DNA from: Desertifilum tharense IPPAS B-1220
GTDB lineage: Bacteria; Cyanobacteriota; Cyanobacteriia; Cyanobacteriales; Desertifilaceae
Assembly: GCF_001746915.1 (NCBI RefSeq)
Contig: NZ_MJGC01000041.1
Location: 1 to 64,000, forward strand
Direction of reading: 5' to 3'
Length of the DNA: 64,000 nucleotides
This document shows positions 45,744 through 56,165 of the stretch, in pieces; within the stretch, counting starts at the first letter, position 1, and every line of letters begins with the position of its first letter. Below the pieces are notes generated by a model. That model saw only the letters and a list, made by a program, of their open reading frames with translations. It was not told the origin of the DNA and did no database searches. A program made the position numbers and the translations under genes.

Positions 45744-46571
45744 TTAACCGAAACGACCGCTAACATACTGCTGGGTGGACTCTTCTTGAGGATTTTGGAA
45801 AATCTTTTCGGTCTTGTCGTATTCCACCAAGTAGCCGAAGCGGTTGCCTTTATCAGTGGCTTCTGCGTTAAAGAATGCGGTCATATCTGCAACCCGCGAG
45901 GCCTGTTGCATGTTGTGGGTAACAATCACAATTGTGTATTGTTCTTTGAGTTCTTGGATTAAGTCTTCAATCCGTAAGGTCGAGATGGGGTCTAGTGCCG
46001 AACAGGGTTCGTCCATTAAGATGACTTCGGGTTGAATCGCCACAGTCCGGGCAATACACAGACGCTGTTGCTGACCGCCGGATAAAGCTAAACCACTTTC
46101 TTTGAGTTTATCTTTCACTTCATCCCACAGAGCAGCTTGACGGAGCGATCGCTCTACCAACTCATCCATATCGCATTTTATGCCATTCACCCGTGCCCCA
46201 AAGGCAATGTTGTCATAAATCGACTTCGGAAAGGGGTTCGGCTTTTGGAACACCATGCCAATGCGACGGCGGACTTCTACTGGATCGACTTTTGGGCCAT
46301 ACAAGTCAATGCCATTATAGGTAATGCGTCCTTCAACTCGCGCCCCCGGAATCAAGTCATTCAGGCGGTTGAAGCATCGCAGCAACGTACTTTTACCGCA
46401 ACCGGAAGGGCCGATAAAAGCCGTTACTTTATGGCGAGGAATATTCATGGCCACTTTTCGCACCGCCATAAATGCGCCATAGTAGATCGAAACGCTCTCT
46501 GTTCGCAAAACTGCTGTCTCTGGGGCAACAACTTTGTCAGCAAAAGCCTGGTCTGAGGTATTGGTGTTCAT
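45744..46571 (-). CDS. pstB: Phosphate ABC transporter ATP-binding protein
   Basis: The 275 residues include Walker [10 protein letters not shown], signature [16 protein letters not shown], Walker [14 protein letters not shown] and the H-loop VTHNMQQA. The C-terminal YVSGRFG is typical of PstB. It energises high-affinity phosphate uptake through PstC/PstA. It is the last gene of pstSCAB on the minus strand. Confidence 0.97.
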   Translation of the reverse strand: MNTNTSDQAFADKVVAPETAVLRTESVSIYYGAFMAVRKVAMNIPRHKVTAFIGPSGCGKSTLLRCFNRLNDLIPGARVEGRITYNGIDLYGPKVDPVEVRRRIGMVFQKPNPFPKSIYDNIAFGARVNGIKCDMDELVERSLRQAALWDEVKDKLKESGLALSGGQQQRLCIARTVAIQPEVILMDEPCSALDPISTLRIEDLIQELKEQYTIVIVTHNMQQASRVADMTAFFNAEATDKGNRFGYLVEYDKTEKIFQNPQEESTQQYVSGRFG

Positions 46572-46632
46572 GACAGGAGAATAAATGAAGGACGGTTCTA
46601 GACTCGGACGTTAAGACTTAAAGCAAAAAGCA

Positions 46633-47517
46633 TCAGTAAACTTTGCGCCGCGTCAGGAGTCGCGAAGTAATACTCACCAACAAAATAATCCCCAGCAAGA
46701 CCAATGCTGCGGCCCAAGCCAAATCCTGTTGTGCCTTGTAGGGAATAATCGCAAAGAAATAAATCAGTACCGATAAGGTCGCGATGGGTTGGGAGGGGTC
46801 AGTAGACCAAAAGTTATTGTTCAGGGCGGTAAACAGTAACGGTGCAGCTTCCCCACCCGCACGGGCTAATGAAAGTGTAACCGCAGTGGCGATCGCCGGT
46901 AAAGCCGCAGGCAGCACAATCCGCGTAATCGTTTGAAAATTCGTTGCCCCCAAGCCGATAGCCGCTTGTCGCACTTCTCTGGGAACCAGCAACAACCCTT
47001 CTTCTGTGGTTCGCAACACAATCGGCAACATCAGCACCGCCAGCGCCACCCCACCCGCAAAGGCCGAGAAACCACCCGTTGTCAGTACGACCACCGCATA
47101 GGCGAACAAACCGCACAGAATCGCCGGAACGCCGCTGAGAACGTTGGCGGCAAACTTCACCCAATAGGCAATGCGGCTGCCGCGTCCAAACTCGGTTAAA
47201 TACACCGCCGCTAAAATGCCAAACGGGGCGCTAATGGCAGCAGCAATACTCAGGACAATTAAGGTTCCCACAACAGCGTTGCCAAAGCCCCCTTCTGTTA
47301 AACCGGGCGGGGGAGGCAAGCGGGTAAAGGAATCAATCCCAACATATTGAATCCCTTTACGGGCCACATCAAAAATAATGGCCCCCAAAGGCAGCAGCAT
47401 CACGACTGTAAAGACAGAGACTAAAACAGTCATCCCCACATTAAAGATATTGCGGGGTGAATTGGATTTGCGAGCAAACAGATCGCGATCGCTCATTTCT
47501 GGGCTTTGAGTAGTCAT
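46633..47517 (-). CDS. pstA: Phosphate ABC transporter permease PstA
   Basis: The 294-residue permease has six predicted helices. Its EAA-like loop (EEGLLLVPREVRQAAIGLGAT, followed by RIVLPAALPAI) lies in the usual PstA position. It follows pstC after 15 bp. Confidence 0.95.
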   Translation of the reverse strand: MTTQSPEMSDRDLFARKSNSPRNIFNVGMTVLVSVFTVVMLLPLGAIIFDVARKGIQYVGIDSFTRLPPPPGLTEGGFGNAVVGTLIVLSIAAAISAPFGILAAVYLTEFGRGSRIAYWVKFAANVLSGVPAILCGLFAYAVVVLTTGGFSAFAGGVALAVLMLPIVLRTTEEGLLLVPREVRQAAIGLGATNFQTITRIVLPAALPAIATAVTLSLARAGGEAAPLLFTALNNNFWSTDPSQPIATLSVLIYFFAIIPYKAQQDLAWAAALVLLGIILLVSITSRLLTRRKVY

Positions 47518-47532
47518 AACAGATTAGTTCAA

Positions 47533-48498
47533 TTACTCGATGTTTTGGAAGCGTCTAATGATGACTTCGGCAGAAATATTGACTAAAAGCGTCATCACCA
47601 TTAGAACCACCCCGGAATACATCAGGGCTGCAACTTGGGCGCGCCCCGCTTCGCCGAACTGGGAAGCAATCAATGAAGCAATGGTTGCCCCAGGTGCCAA
47701 TAAAGAGGCGGTAATCCGGTTAGCATTGCCGACTAACATCGCCGCCGCCATTGTTTCGCCCAAAGCCCGACCCAAAGCCAGCATGATTGAACCGACAATT
47801 CCCGAAAAGCCAGCAGGCACCAACACGCGCAAAATTGCTTCCCAACGCGTCGCCCCTAAAGCCAGGGCCCCTTGACGCAAATCGCGAGGCAAAGAAATTA
47901 AGGTACTGCGAGAAATAGCAATAATTGTGGGCACAATCATGATTGACAGGACAATTCCCAAGGTGAGAAGGCTATTACCTCTCGGTGGAGTAGAAAACAG
48001 GGGAATCCAGCCAAAGTTGTTATGCAGGAATAAATAAAAGGGTCTTAAAAAGGGAATGAAAACGAAAATTCCCCACAAACCATAAACGACGCTAGGCACC
48101 GCCGCCAGCAGTTCAATCGCAAAAGCAATGGGGGTGCGAATCGAGACGGGTACAAAGTCTTCGCTTAAAAAAATCGCAATGCCGACCCCAAAGGGAACGG
48201 CAATTAACAAGGCAATAAATGAGGTGACTAGAGTGCCGTAAACCTGTGGCAGAACGCCATAGATGTTGCGAACGGGGTCCCAGGTCGTTGAGGTCAGAAA
48301 GCTCAACCCATAGCCTTGAATAGCTGGAAATGCCAAGCCTACAATTTCATAAGCCACCCAGGTCAAGACAAAACCCACCCCAATCGCCAAGATTAGAGTC
48401 AGGAAGTAAAAAATTTGGTCAACAATAGTGGTGACATTCCATCGTTTTTCTAGGGAAATCGGCTTATCTGCGAGGGAGTCTCCAGTCAGTGAACTCAT
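47533..48498 (-). CDS. pstC: Phosphate ABC transporter permease PstC
   Basis: About 321 residues if started at the ATG at 48498 (MSSLTGDSLADKP); an upstream in-frame start at 48558 would add 20 residues lying in the pstS-pstC gap. It has six helices and the EAA-like loop LPRDLRQGALALGATRWEAILRV. It forms the channel with PstA. Confidence 0.94.
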   Translation of the reverse strand: MSSLTGDSLADKPISLEKRWNVTTIVDQIFYFLTLILAIGVGFVLTWVAYEIVGLAFPAIQGYGLSFLTSTTWDPVRNIYGVLPQVYGTLVTSFIALLIAVPFGVGIAIFLSEDFVPVSIRTPIAFAIELLAAVPSVVYGLWGIFVFIPFLRPFYLFLHNNFGWIPLFSTPPRGNSLLTLGIVLSIMIVPTIIAISRSTLISLPRDLRQGALALGATRWEAILRVLVPAGFSGIVGSIMLALGRALGETMAAAMLVGNANRITASLLAPGATIASLIASQFGEAGRAQVAALMYSGVVLMVMTLLVNISAEVIIRRFQNIE

Positions 48499-48568
48499 GA
48501 TTGTCCTTGAAAAGTCAATAGGCTGGTCAGTAGTGGAAGACAGTTGCCTTCCACTCAACTGAACTTGA

Positions 48569-49687
48569 TTACTGAGACTGAGTTTGAACTTCGCTCATTA
48601 CTTGTTGAATGCGCTGAACAATGGTGTCAGGCATGGGGATATAACCGAGTTCTTCAGCAATGGGGCGACCGTCAGTCAACGCCCAAGTCAGAACATTTTG
48701 TAAGGTGTTCCACTTCGCTGCATCTTGATATTGCGGATAAATCATGATCCAAGTCAAGCCTGCAATGGGGAACGCTTGGGCATTTTCTGGGTCAGGTACG
48801 GTTAAACCAAAGTCTTCGGGAATTTCAACGCCTTCAAAGGTGGCAGCCGCAGATTCCGCTGAGGGGAAGATGAAATTCCCGGAACGGTTTTGCAGTTCTG
48901 CCATTTGAATATTGTTCAGTTTAGCGTAGGCGTACTCGATGTAGCCGATGGTGCCTTCGTTTTGCTGAATTTGAGCCGCAACCCCTTCGTTTCCTTGACC
49001 GCCAACGCCAGTCGGCCAGTTCACGGAAGTGCCAACGCCAGCCGGCCAATTGGGACAAGCAGCATCAATATGGTTAACGAAAATAAAGGTGGTTCCGCTA
49101 CCATCGGAACGGTGAGCAAAGGTGATGGGTTGGTCGGGAAGGTTTTGTCCGGGGTTTTGTTGGGCAATTAAGGGGTCATTCCAGCGGGTGACGCGACCTT
49201 CTACAATGCCGCAATAGGCTTCGCGAGAGAGTCTGAGGTTATCAAAACCGGGGAGATTGTAAGCCAGAACGACAGCCCCCGCCGCCATTGGGATTTGGAT
49301 GGGTTCTGCGGTGTATTTGTCTTGGAAAGATTTTAAGCGATCGCCTTGAATGGGTGCGTCGCTCGCGCCAAAGTCTACGGTGCCATTAATATATTGTTCT
49401 AACCCGGCACCGCTACCCACAGATTGATAGCTGACTTGCACGTTGCGATCGACATCTTGGTTGTAAGCCGCAAACCAGCGTTGATATAAAGGAGCAGGGA
49501 AGGACGCACCGGCACCACTCAAAGTCACCGTTTGCCCGCTACCCCCCCCTTGAGTGGTAGCAGTTCCCGGTGTGGGGGTTTCGGCGGTACGGGGACCACA
49601 AGCGGTAACGCTGAAAGCTAACGCAACTGCTGATAAAGATGTGGCCGCAAGACGAGTGGGGTTGAGGGAGTTCAGACGTAAACGCAT
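48569..49687 (-). CDS. pstS: Phosphate-binding lipoprotein PstS
   Basis: The 372-residue protein has a signal peptide ending in a lipobox (FSVTACG) and a Gly/Thr-rich tether. The PstS domain begins LSGAGASFPAPLYQRW. Phosphate-contact segments SGAGASFPAP, GASDAPI and RSDGSGTTFIF are all present. It is the first gene of pstSCAB, preceded by Pho-box-like repeats. Confidence 0.95.
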   Translation of the reverse strand: MRLRLNSLNPTRLAATSLSAVALAFSVTACGPRTAETPTPGTATTQGGGSGQTVTLSGAGASFPAPLYQRWFAAYNQDVDRNVQVSYQSVGSGAGLEQYINGTVDFGASDAPIQGDRLKSFQDKYTAEPIQIPMAAGAVVLAYNLPGFDNLRLSREAYCGIVEGRVTRWNDPLIAQQNPGQNLPDQPITFAHRSDGSGTTFIFVNHIDAACPNWPAGVGTSVNWPTGVGGQGNEGVAAQIQQNEGTIGYIEYAYAKLNNIQMAELQNRSGNFIFPSAESAAATFEGVEIPEDFGLTVPDPENAQAFPIAGLTWIMIYPQYQDAAKWNTLQNVLTWALTDGRPIAEELGYIPMPDTIVQRIQQVMSEVQTQSQ

Positions 49688-49756
49688 TGTTATTTAGGGA
49701 TTCTGCTATTGAGCCAAACTGGGAATTTTGATAGACCTTCTGAACGATAGCGCTTC

Positions 49757-49775
49757 AGGGTAAAGATAAGGTTAA
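49757..49775 (-). promoter_or_regulatory. Pho-box-like direct repeats upstream of pstS
   Basis: On the minus strand TTAACCTT (49775-49768) and TTTACCCT (49764-49757) are 11 bp apart. This matches the 8-bp plus 3-bp periodicity of cyanobacterial PhoB (SphR) boxes. Only two clear repeats are visible, so it is tentative. Confidence 0.45.
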
Positions 49776-49967
49776 CAACCTCAGAGATTGTGCCATGAAA
49801 ATTCGACCCCAACTCTTGAGTGCGGACAAGTCTTTGAGGAGAAGTTTATTGGAGAGCGTTTAAAAGCTAGGGCGTATAAGGGTCTTGGCGTGAGTCGATC
49901 TTCTGGCTACCAATCCAGGTTAGGATCGTCCTGATTTCGATACTGAATTTAAGGTTGTTTCTCGACC

Positions 49968-50372
49968 ATGTTTATCAAACGTTTGCTATCGCGCCTCCTG
50001 CCTCTTATTTTAGTTGCGGTTATTGGTTTAGTCGGCTGTTCCGGTCAGACAGGTACGCTAACGGGCGATTATCGCCAAGATACCTTGAGTTTGATTGAAA
50101 GTCTCAGAACCGCGATTGAACTTCCTGATAATACGCCAGATAAAGCGGCAGCTCAAGCGGATGCTCGCCAGCGCATTAATGATTTTGCTTCTCGCTACCG
50201 TCGCGATCCGGCGGTGTCTAATTTAAGTTCATTTACGACAATGCGAACTGCACTAAACGGTTTAGCCGGTCACTATAGTTCTTATCCGAATCGTCCGGTT
50301 CCTCAAAAACTGAAAACGCGCTTAGAACAAGAGTTCAGACAGGTGGAATCTGCTTTGCAACGGGGCGCTTAA
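49968..50372 (+). CDS. psb27: Photosystem II assembly lipoprotein Psb27
   Basis: The 134-residue lipoprotein has a signal peptide and lipobox (VIGLVGCSG), followed by the Psb27 signature LTGDYRQDTLSLIESLRTAI. A four-helix body follows with DARQRINDFASRYRRD. It binds CP43 on the lumenal side during PSII repair and assembly, before the oxygen-evolving cluster is built. It is divergent from pstS and is followed by a hairpin terminator. Confidence 0.94.
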   Translation: MFIKRLLSRLLPLILVAVIGLVGCSGQTGTLTGDYRQDTLSLIESLRTAIELPDNTPDKAAAQADARQRINDFASRYRRDPAVSNLSSFTTMRTALNGLAGHYSSYPNRPVPQKLKTRLEQEFRQVESALQRGA

Positions 50373-50381
50373 ACAATCCTC

Positions 50382-50412
50382 AGTGAAGAGAACCCGGTGC
50401 GATCTCTTCACT
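50382..50412 (+). terminator. Hairpin terminator after psb27
   Basis: AGTGAAGAGA (50382-50391) and TCTCTTCACT (50403-50412) form a perfect 10-bp stem with an 11-nt loop. It is shared by convergent psb27 and the deaminase-like gene. No strong T-run follows. Confidence 0.6.
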
Positions 50413-50424
50413 CGATGTTAACCC

Positions 50425-51468
50425 CTAGCTGCTAGCCGCTAAAGCGGGTGAGGTTTCTGTTTTCAGCAGTCCGTTGAGTAAGGATGCTGGGCGATCGCGA
50501 TAGGGCCAGGCAAAAGCATGGCGGAAGGACGCCTCTTGACAGGCTTGTAATTCTTCAAAACCAATCACGTCAAGGGTCAGCAGGTTCTCATACTCAAACG
50601 GCAAGCGCACGTTATGCAAGCCCGCATTATCCGTACAGATGGCGACATCTACACCCGCTTCAAAGCACCGATCGAAGACGACTTTGAGTTGATGCAAATC
50701 GGTTAGGGTGCCGGTTTTGAGATACGTGGTGGGACACACCTCTAAACATTGTCCGCGTCGGGCGACTTCGGGCAACAATTCGGGGTGCAATAGCGGAATT
50801 TGAATCCCATGTCCGATCCGCATGAGATAGGGTAACAGTTCGGGATAGCAGCCATCGGGGGTTTCGTACAGGTGTCCGGTGGTGTTGAGTCCGTGCGATC
50901 GCGCATACTCGTAAAGCTGGATAATTTCATCAAGGCGATCGCGATAATGAGCATCGCCCCCTGCAATATCAATCGCACAGACATATTCGCGCTTTTCGAC
51001 CGCTAAATCGATAATCGCCCGATTCACCTCATAGGGCAAGCGCGAGTGCATACACAGGATCTGGCTAGCCACGGTTGGACAATCCTGGAGTTGACTGGCT
51101 TTCCCCACAATCTCTACAATCTCGCGCATCAAGTCAATCCGCTGCGACTGACTCAGGTGTTCGGGGGTTCGCAAATAAGGCGTATAACGCAACTCCAAAT
51201 ACGCCAAATTCTCAAAAATATACGCCCCGCGAATTAACCGATAAATAAAATAGGGCAGCGTTTCCGAGGTTTGCACGCTTTCTACTAAAGTATGCAACTC
51301 TAAATATTCATCCAGGGTGTTGCGCGGTCGCGTGTAAAAATCCTCAAAACTATTGTATTCTGGAAAACGTTGTGCAAGTTCTGCATCGCTACGATGAAAA
51401 TACCGCCAAAGAATACGGGGAACGACTGACCCCCCCAGGTGGCGGTGAAGTTCCGCATATAAAGCCAT
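50425..51468 (-). CDS. Adenosine-deaminase-like metal-dependent hydrolase
   Basis: About 347 residues from the Met at 51468, which directly precedes the metal-binding HxH (ALYAELHRHLGGS). Other family residues are the H-x-x-E in TGHLYETP (HAGE in classical enzymes), RIGHG, and an Asp in ICTDNAGLHN. In adenosine deaminases that last motif is normally TDDP or SDDP. The second Asp, which contacts the purine N7, is Asn here and the proline is absent. The protein is probably a deaminase or hydrolase with another substrate. It is adjacent to and divergent from purA, suggesting purine metabolism. Confidence 0.75.
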   Translation of the reverse strand: MALYAELHRHLGGSVVPRILWRYFHRSDAELAQRFPEYNSFEDFYTRPRNTLDEYLELHTLVESVQTSETLPYFIYRLIRGAYIFENLAYLELRYTPYLRTPEHLSQSQRIDLMREIVEIVGKASQLQDCPTVASQILCMHSRLPYEVNRAIIDLAVEKREYVCAIDIAGGDAHYRDRLDEIIQLYEYARSHGLNTTGHLYETPDGCYPELLPYLMRIGHGIQIPLLHPELLPEVARRGQCLEVCPTTYLKTGTLTDLHQLKVVFDRCFEAGVDVAICTDNAGLHNVRLPFEYENLLTLDVIGFEELQACQEASFRHAFAWPYRDRPASLLNGLLKTETSPALAASS

Positions 51469-51616
51469 AAAGCCTCTTGAGGTCAAACAACAATAATCTG
51501 TTACAAAAAATTAACGCTAATATCTCTCTACGATAGCTTGAAGTTCTGCGCTTGGTCGGGTTTAATGCCCAATTAAGCCAGATTTTTCACTGCGCTAGCG
51601 CGGGTTGACGAGATGA

Positions 51617-53002
<1,386 letters not shown>

Positions 53003-53049
53003 AACGCGAAATCAATTGTCCATATTTGCAGTGAATTTGAGATTAAACG

Positions 53050-53730
53050 ATGGAAGTTACACTCGAAGGTCGTAAGCGCCAACCTGGCAGCAAACCCAAT
53101 GCCCTGCGCCGCGAAGGTCAAATTCCGGCGAACTTATACGGACATAAGGGAACCGAAGCGATTCACCTCACCGTTGATGCTAAAAGCGTTGAACTGCTGC
53201 TCAAAAAAGCAACAGTGAATAACACGGTGATTCGGTTAAATATTCCCGATGAACCTTGGCAAGGTATCACCCTGTTGCGGGAAGTGCAAACCCATGCTTG
53301 GAAAGGGTTCCCCTATCACCTCAGCTTTTTTGCGATCGCCTCTCAAGATAGCCTGCAAGTGGTGGTTCCTCTCAGCTATGTGGGCGAAGCCGTAGGCGTG
53401 AAACAAGACGGCGGCGTTTTAGATACCACCTTGAATGAACTGCAAGTGGAATGCAGCCCCGATAGCATCCCGGATTCAATTGAAATCAATGTTTCCGAGA
53501 TGAATATTGGCGATACCCTCTACTTAAAAGACATCATTCTGCCCTCTGGCGCGCAAGCATTGGGCGATCCCGATTTAGCGGTGGTTAGCGTTCTGCAACC
53601 GCGAGTCTCGGAAGCTGCCACAGAAACTGAAGATGCGCTTGAAGGGATTCAGTACGGCTTAGAAGCAGAAGGCGAAGTTGAAGGCGAAACCGCAGAAGCC
53701 ACAACTGAAACTGAAACCGCTGCTGAATAA
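53050..53730 (+). CDS. rplY: 50S ribosomal protein L25/general stress protein Ctc
   Basis: The 226-residue protein binds 5S rRNA. It has the N-terminal L25 domain ([26 protein letters not shown]), the C-terminal TL5 beta domain ([21 protein letters not shown]) and an acidic Glu/Thr tail. The long Ctc form is usual in cyanobacteria. It lies 47 bp after purA, probably co-transcribed, and is followed by a strong terminator. Confidence 0.94.
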   Translation: MEVTLEGRKRQPGSKPNALRREGQIPANLYGHKGTEAIHLTVDAKSVELLLKKATVNNTVIRLNIPDEPWQGITLLREVQTHAWKGFPYHLSFFAIASQDSLQVVVPLSYVGEAVGVKQDGGVLDTTLNELQVECSPDSIPDSIEINVSEMNIGDTLYLKDIILPSGAQALGDPDLAVVSVLQPRVSEAATETEDALEGIQYGLEAEGEVEGETAEATTETETAAE

Positions 53731-53760
53731 TTAGATCTAGCGTTTTTCTAGATTTGCATC

Positions 53761-53791
53761 AACCAGGGGCGATCGCCTCTGGTTTCTTTTT
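53761..53791 (+). terminator. Intrinsic terminator after rplY
   Basis: AACCAGG and TCTGGTT pair (one G-T) around a central GGCGATCGCC, a HIP1 palindrome, followed by TTCTTTTT. The hairpin thus incorporates a HIP1 site. Confidence 0.8.
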
Positions 53792-53884
53792 AGCCTGTAA
53801 AGTACGGTACTATTTTCTGGCAACTTAGCCTGCTGCTGAATCGAGGCACTTGAATTCAGCGCATTTCACTTAATACCTTGCGAT

Positions 53885-55453
53885 ATGACAGAAACCAGCC
53901 TTCCCCCCGTCATTCGACAGATGCTGAAACCGGATTTCTATCCGCATCCGGCACAAGAACCGATTCATTTAGAACAAACCCACGTTTCCTATGTGCTGCT
54001 GACGGGCGAGTATGCCTATAAACTGAAAAAACCTGTAAACTTCGGCTTTTTAGACTTTTCTACCCTAGAATTGCGCCGCCACTTTTGCCAAGAAGAGTTG
54101 CGGATGAATCAGCGAGGCGCGCCGGATCTGTATTTAGAGGTGGTGGCGATTTCTCAAGATGGCGATCGCTTTTACCTAGGCGAAGGCGAGGGGGAGGTCG
54201 TTGAATATGCTGTGAAAATGCGCCAATTTCCCCAAGAAGCCCTATTCAGCGGGATGTTTGAAAAAAATGAACTCACCGAAGAATTGATGCAGCGCTTGGG
54301 GCAAGTCGTGGCGGAGTTTCACGGGAAATCAGCCACCAACGACTATATCCGCAGCTTTGGTCAAGTCTCGCAAATTCGCGAAGCCTTCGATCAAAACTAC
54401 GAACAAAGCCAGAAATACATTGGCGGCCCGCAGACGCAACAATGGTTTGACCAAACCCAAGACTATAGCGATCGCTTTTTTGCCGAACGTCAAGATCTGT
54501 TTGAATCTCGCATTCAAAATCATCGCATTCGCGAATGTCACGGCGACTTACACGCCCGCAATATTAGCCTGTGGCAAGACAAAATTGTCCTATTTGACTG
54601 TATTGAATTCAATGAACCCTTCCGCTTTGTCGATGTCATGTACGATGTCGCCTTCGCCGTTATGGACTTGGAAGCGCGGGGACGCCAAGATTTAGGAAAC
54701 GCCTTTTTAAATACCTATATCGAACAAACCGGAGACTGGGAAGGCTTGCAACTCCTCCCCCTGTACCTGAGTCGCCAAGCCTACGTTCGGGCAAAAGTCA
54801 CCTCTTTCTTACTCGACGATCCGGCGGTTCCCGAACCCCAAAAAGCCAAAGCCAGCCAAACCGCCTCGGAGTATTACAAACTCGCTTGGGAATATACCCA
54901 ACAAAAACAAGGTCAGGTTATCCTGATGTCGGGCGTATCGGGTTCCGGTAAAAGTACCGTAGCGCGCAAACTCGCCCGAAAATTAGGCGCAATTCACCTC
55001 CGTTCTGACGCCGTTCGCAAACACTTGGCGGGAATTCCCCTCACCCAACGCGGAGGCGATGACCTGTATACGCCGGAAATGAGTCAAAAGACGTATAATC
55101 GCCTTTTAGAGTTGGGTTTGCTCTTAGCGTCTCAAGGGTTTAACGCGATCTTAGATGCCAAGTACGATCGCGTGGCGTATCGAGAAAGTGCGATCGCCCG
55201 CGCTAAAGAACAAGGCTTATCCCTCCGCATCATCAACTGTATCGCCCCTGTGGAAGTCTTGAGGGAACGCTTAGAACAGCGAACCGGCGATATTGCCGAT
55301 GCCACCGCAGACCTATTAGAATCGCAACTGGCCGCCCTAGAACCCTACACCGCCGAGGAACGCCACTACGTCACCTCTCTCGATACCAGCCAGGATCTAG
55401 ACGAACAAGTCCAAGAAGTCTATCGCCAGCTATCCGCCAAACCGTTGCACTAA
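53885..55453 (+). CDS. Aminoglycoside-phosphotransferase-like domain fused to a P-loop kinase
   Basis: A 522-residue two-domain protein. Residues 1-330 form an APH/protein-kinase-like domain with ATP-site Lys in AYKLKKPV, catalytic ECHGDLHARNISL near 217-229 and metal Asp in LFDCIEF. Residues 345-520 form an AAA_33/gluconate-kinase-like domain with Walker A SGVSGSGKST and LRSDAVRKHLAG. The fusion is widespread in bacteria with unknown substrate; despite its name it is unlikely to confer drug resistance. It is a single gene closed by a strong terminator. Confidence 0.87.
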   Translation: MTETSLPPVIRQMLKPDFYPHPAQEPIHLEQTHVSYVLLTGEYAYKLKKPVNFGFLDFSTLELRRHFCQEELRMNQRGAPDLYLEVVAISQDGDRFYLGEGEGEVVEYAVKMRQFPQEALFSGMFEKNELTEELMQRLGQVVAEFHGKSATNDYIRSFGQVSQIREAFDQNYEQSQKYIGGPQTQQWFDQTQDYSDRFFAERQDLFESRIQNHRIRECHGDLHARNISLWQDKIVLFDCIEFNEPFRFVDVMYDVAFAVMDLEARGRQDLGNAFLNTYIEQTGDWEGLQLLPLYLSRQAYVRAKVTSFLLDDPAVPEPQKAKASQTASEYYKLAWEYTQQKQGQVILMSGVSGSGKSTVARKLARKLGAIHLRSDAVRKHLAGIPLTQRGGDDLYTPEMSQKTYNRLLELGLLLASQGFNAILDAKYDRVAYRESAIARAKEQGLSLRIINCIAPVEVLRERLEQRTGDIADATADLLESQLAALEPYTAEERHYVTSLDTSQDLDEQVQEVYRQLSAKPLH

Positions 55454-55472
55454 TGGCATAGCTTTTCCCATC

Positions 55473-55509
55473 GGTTGGGTCGTGCTAAGGTTGACCCAAC
55501 CCTTTTTTT
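55473..55509 (+). terminator. Strong intrinsic terminator
   Basis: GGTTGGGTC (55473-55481) and GACCCAACC (55493-55501) form a perfect 9-bp stem. C and seven T follow (55503-55509). Confidence 0.9.
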
Positions 55510-55679
55510 GAGTAGATCCCGAAAAACTCAAGGCTGAGAGCGATCGCGCAATTTCTTCTGATGGGAAATAGCAACAAAAATCCTAAAAATCAAACCTGAA
55601 ACTTCTATAACTCCCCTCTCCCTAGGGTGAGGGGAATTGCACAACTTATTTAGGCATTTCATATAAAGTTGACCTTACC

Positions 55680-56165
55680 TTAACTAAAAAGGAAAGGCTT
55701 TACAGAAGAAATCATCCGCTCCAACTCAGTCTTGTTATGTTTAAGAAGATTGTGATTCCATAAGCCTTCCGTATTGTCAAAGCAATCCTTTGAAATCGTC
55801 TCGCCAATTTCTTCAAAACTCTTTCTAAGACTATTTCTTAACTCTTCTGGATTAGAGAAAGTGCCAATTATAAATACTCTATCTCTTAAATCATCTGGGA
55901 TTTTTTCGTTTATGTGATTGTGTCGATTGTCTTGTCGATCGAAATCAATCAGCAATACCATTCTTCTTTCTGGGTACTGTCGCATTTTAGGCGCATAATC
56001 CTTTACGAATTTCTCTACGGCTACATTCCACCCCCCAACATAAGGTAAAACTTTAATTGACCGTAAATCGAGGTTAAGATTAAGCAGAAATCCGTTGACA
56101 ATCTTATAATTCGCTTCATCTTCAGGTAGCACAAGTAGATGCGGTAAATAGTTGTTAATACTCAT
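55680..56165 (-). CDS. TOPRIM-like protein partnered with an AAA ATPase
   Basis: The 161-residue protein has an N-terminal acidic motif (LLVLPEDEANY, Glu15/Glu17). A later hydrophobic strand ends in Asp-x-Asp (MVLLIDFDRQDNR, Asp74 and Asp76). This spacing fits a minimal TOPRIM-type metal site, as in DUF4276/DUF4435-like nuclease partners. The C-terminal half is helical. It overlaps the ATPase gene by 4 bp. I do not recognise the exact family. The pair resembles split OLD-like or PARIS-like modules in plan only. Confidence 0.6.
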   Translation of the reverse strand: MSINNYLPHLLVLPEDEANYKIVNGFLLNLNLDLRSIKVLPYVGGWNVAVEKFVKDYAPKMRQYPERRMVLLIDFDRQDNRHNHINEKIPDDLRDRVFIIGTFSNPEELRNSLRKSFEEIGETISKDCFDNTEGLWNHNLLKHNKTELERMISSVKPFLFS

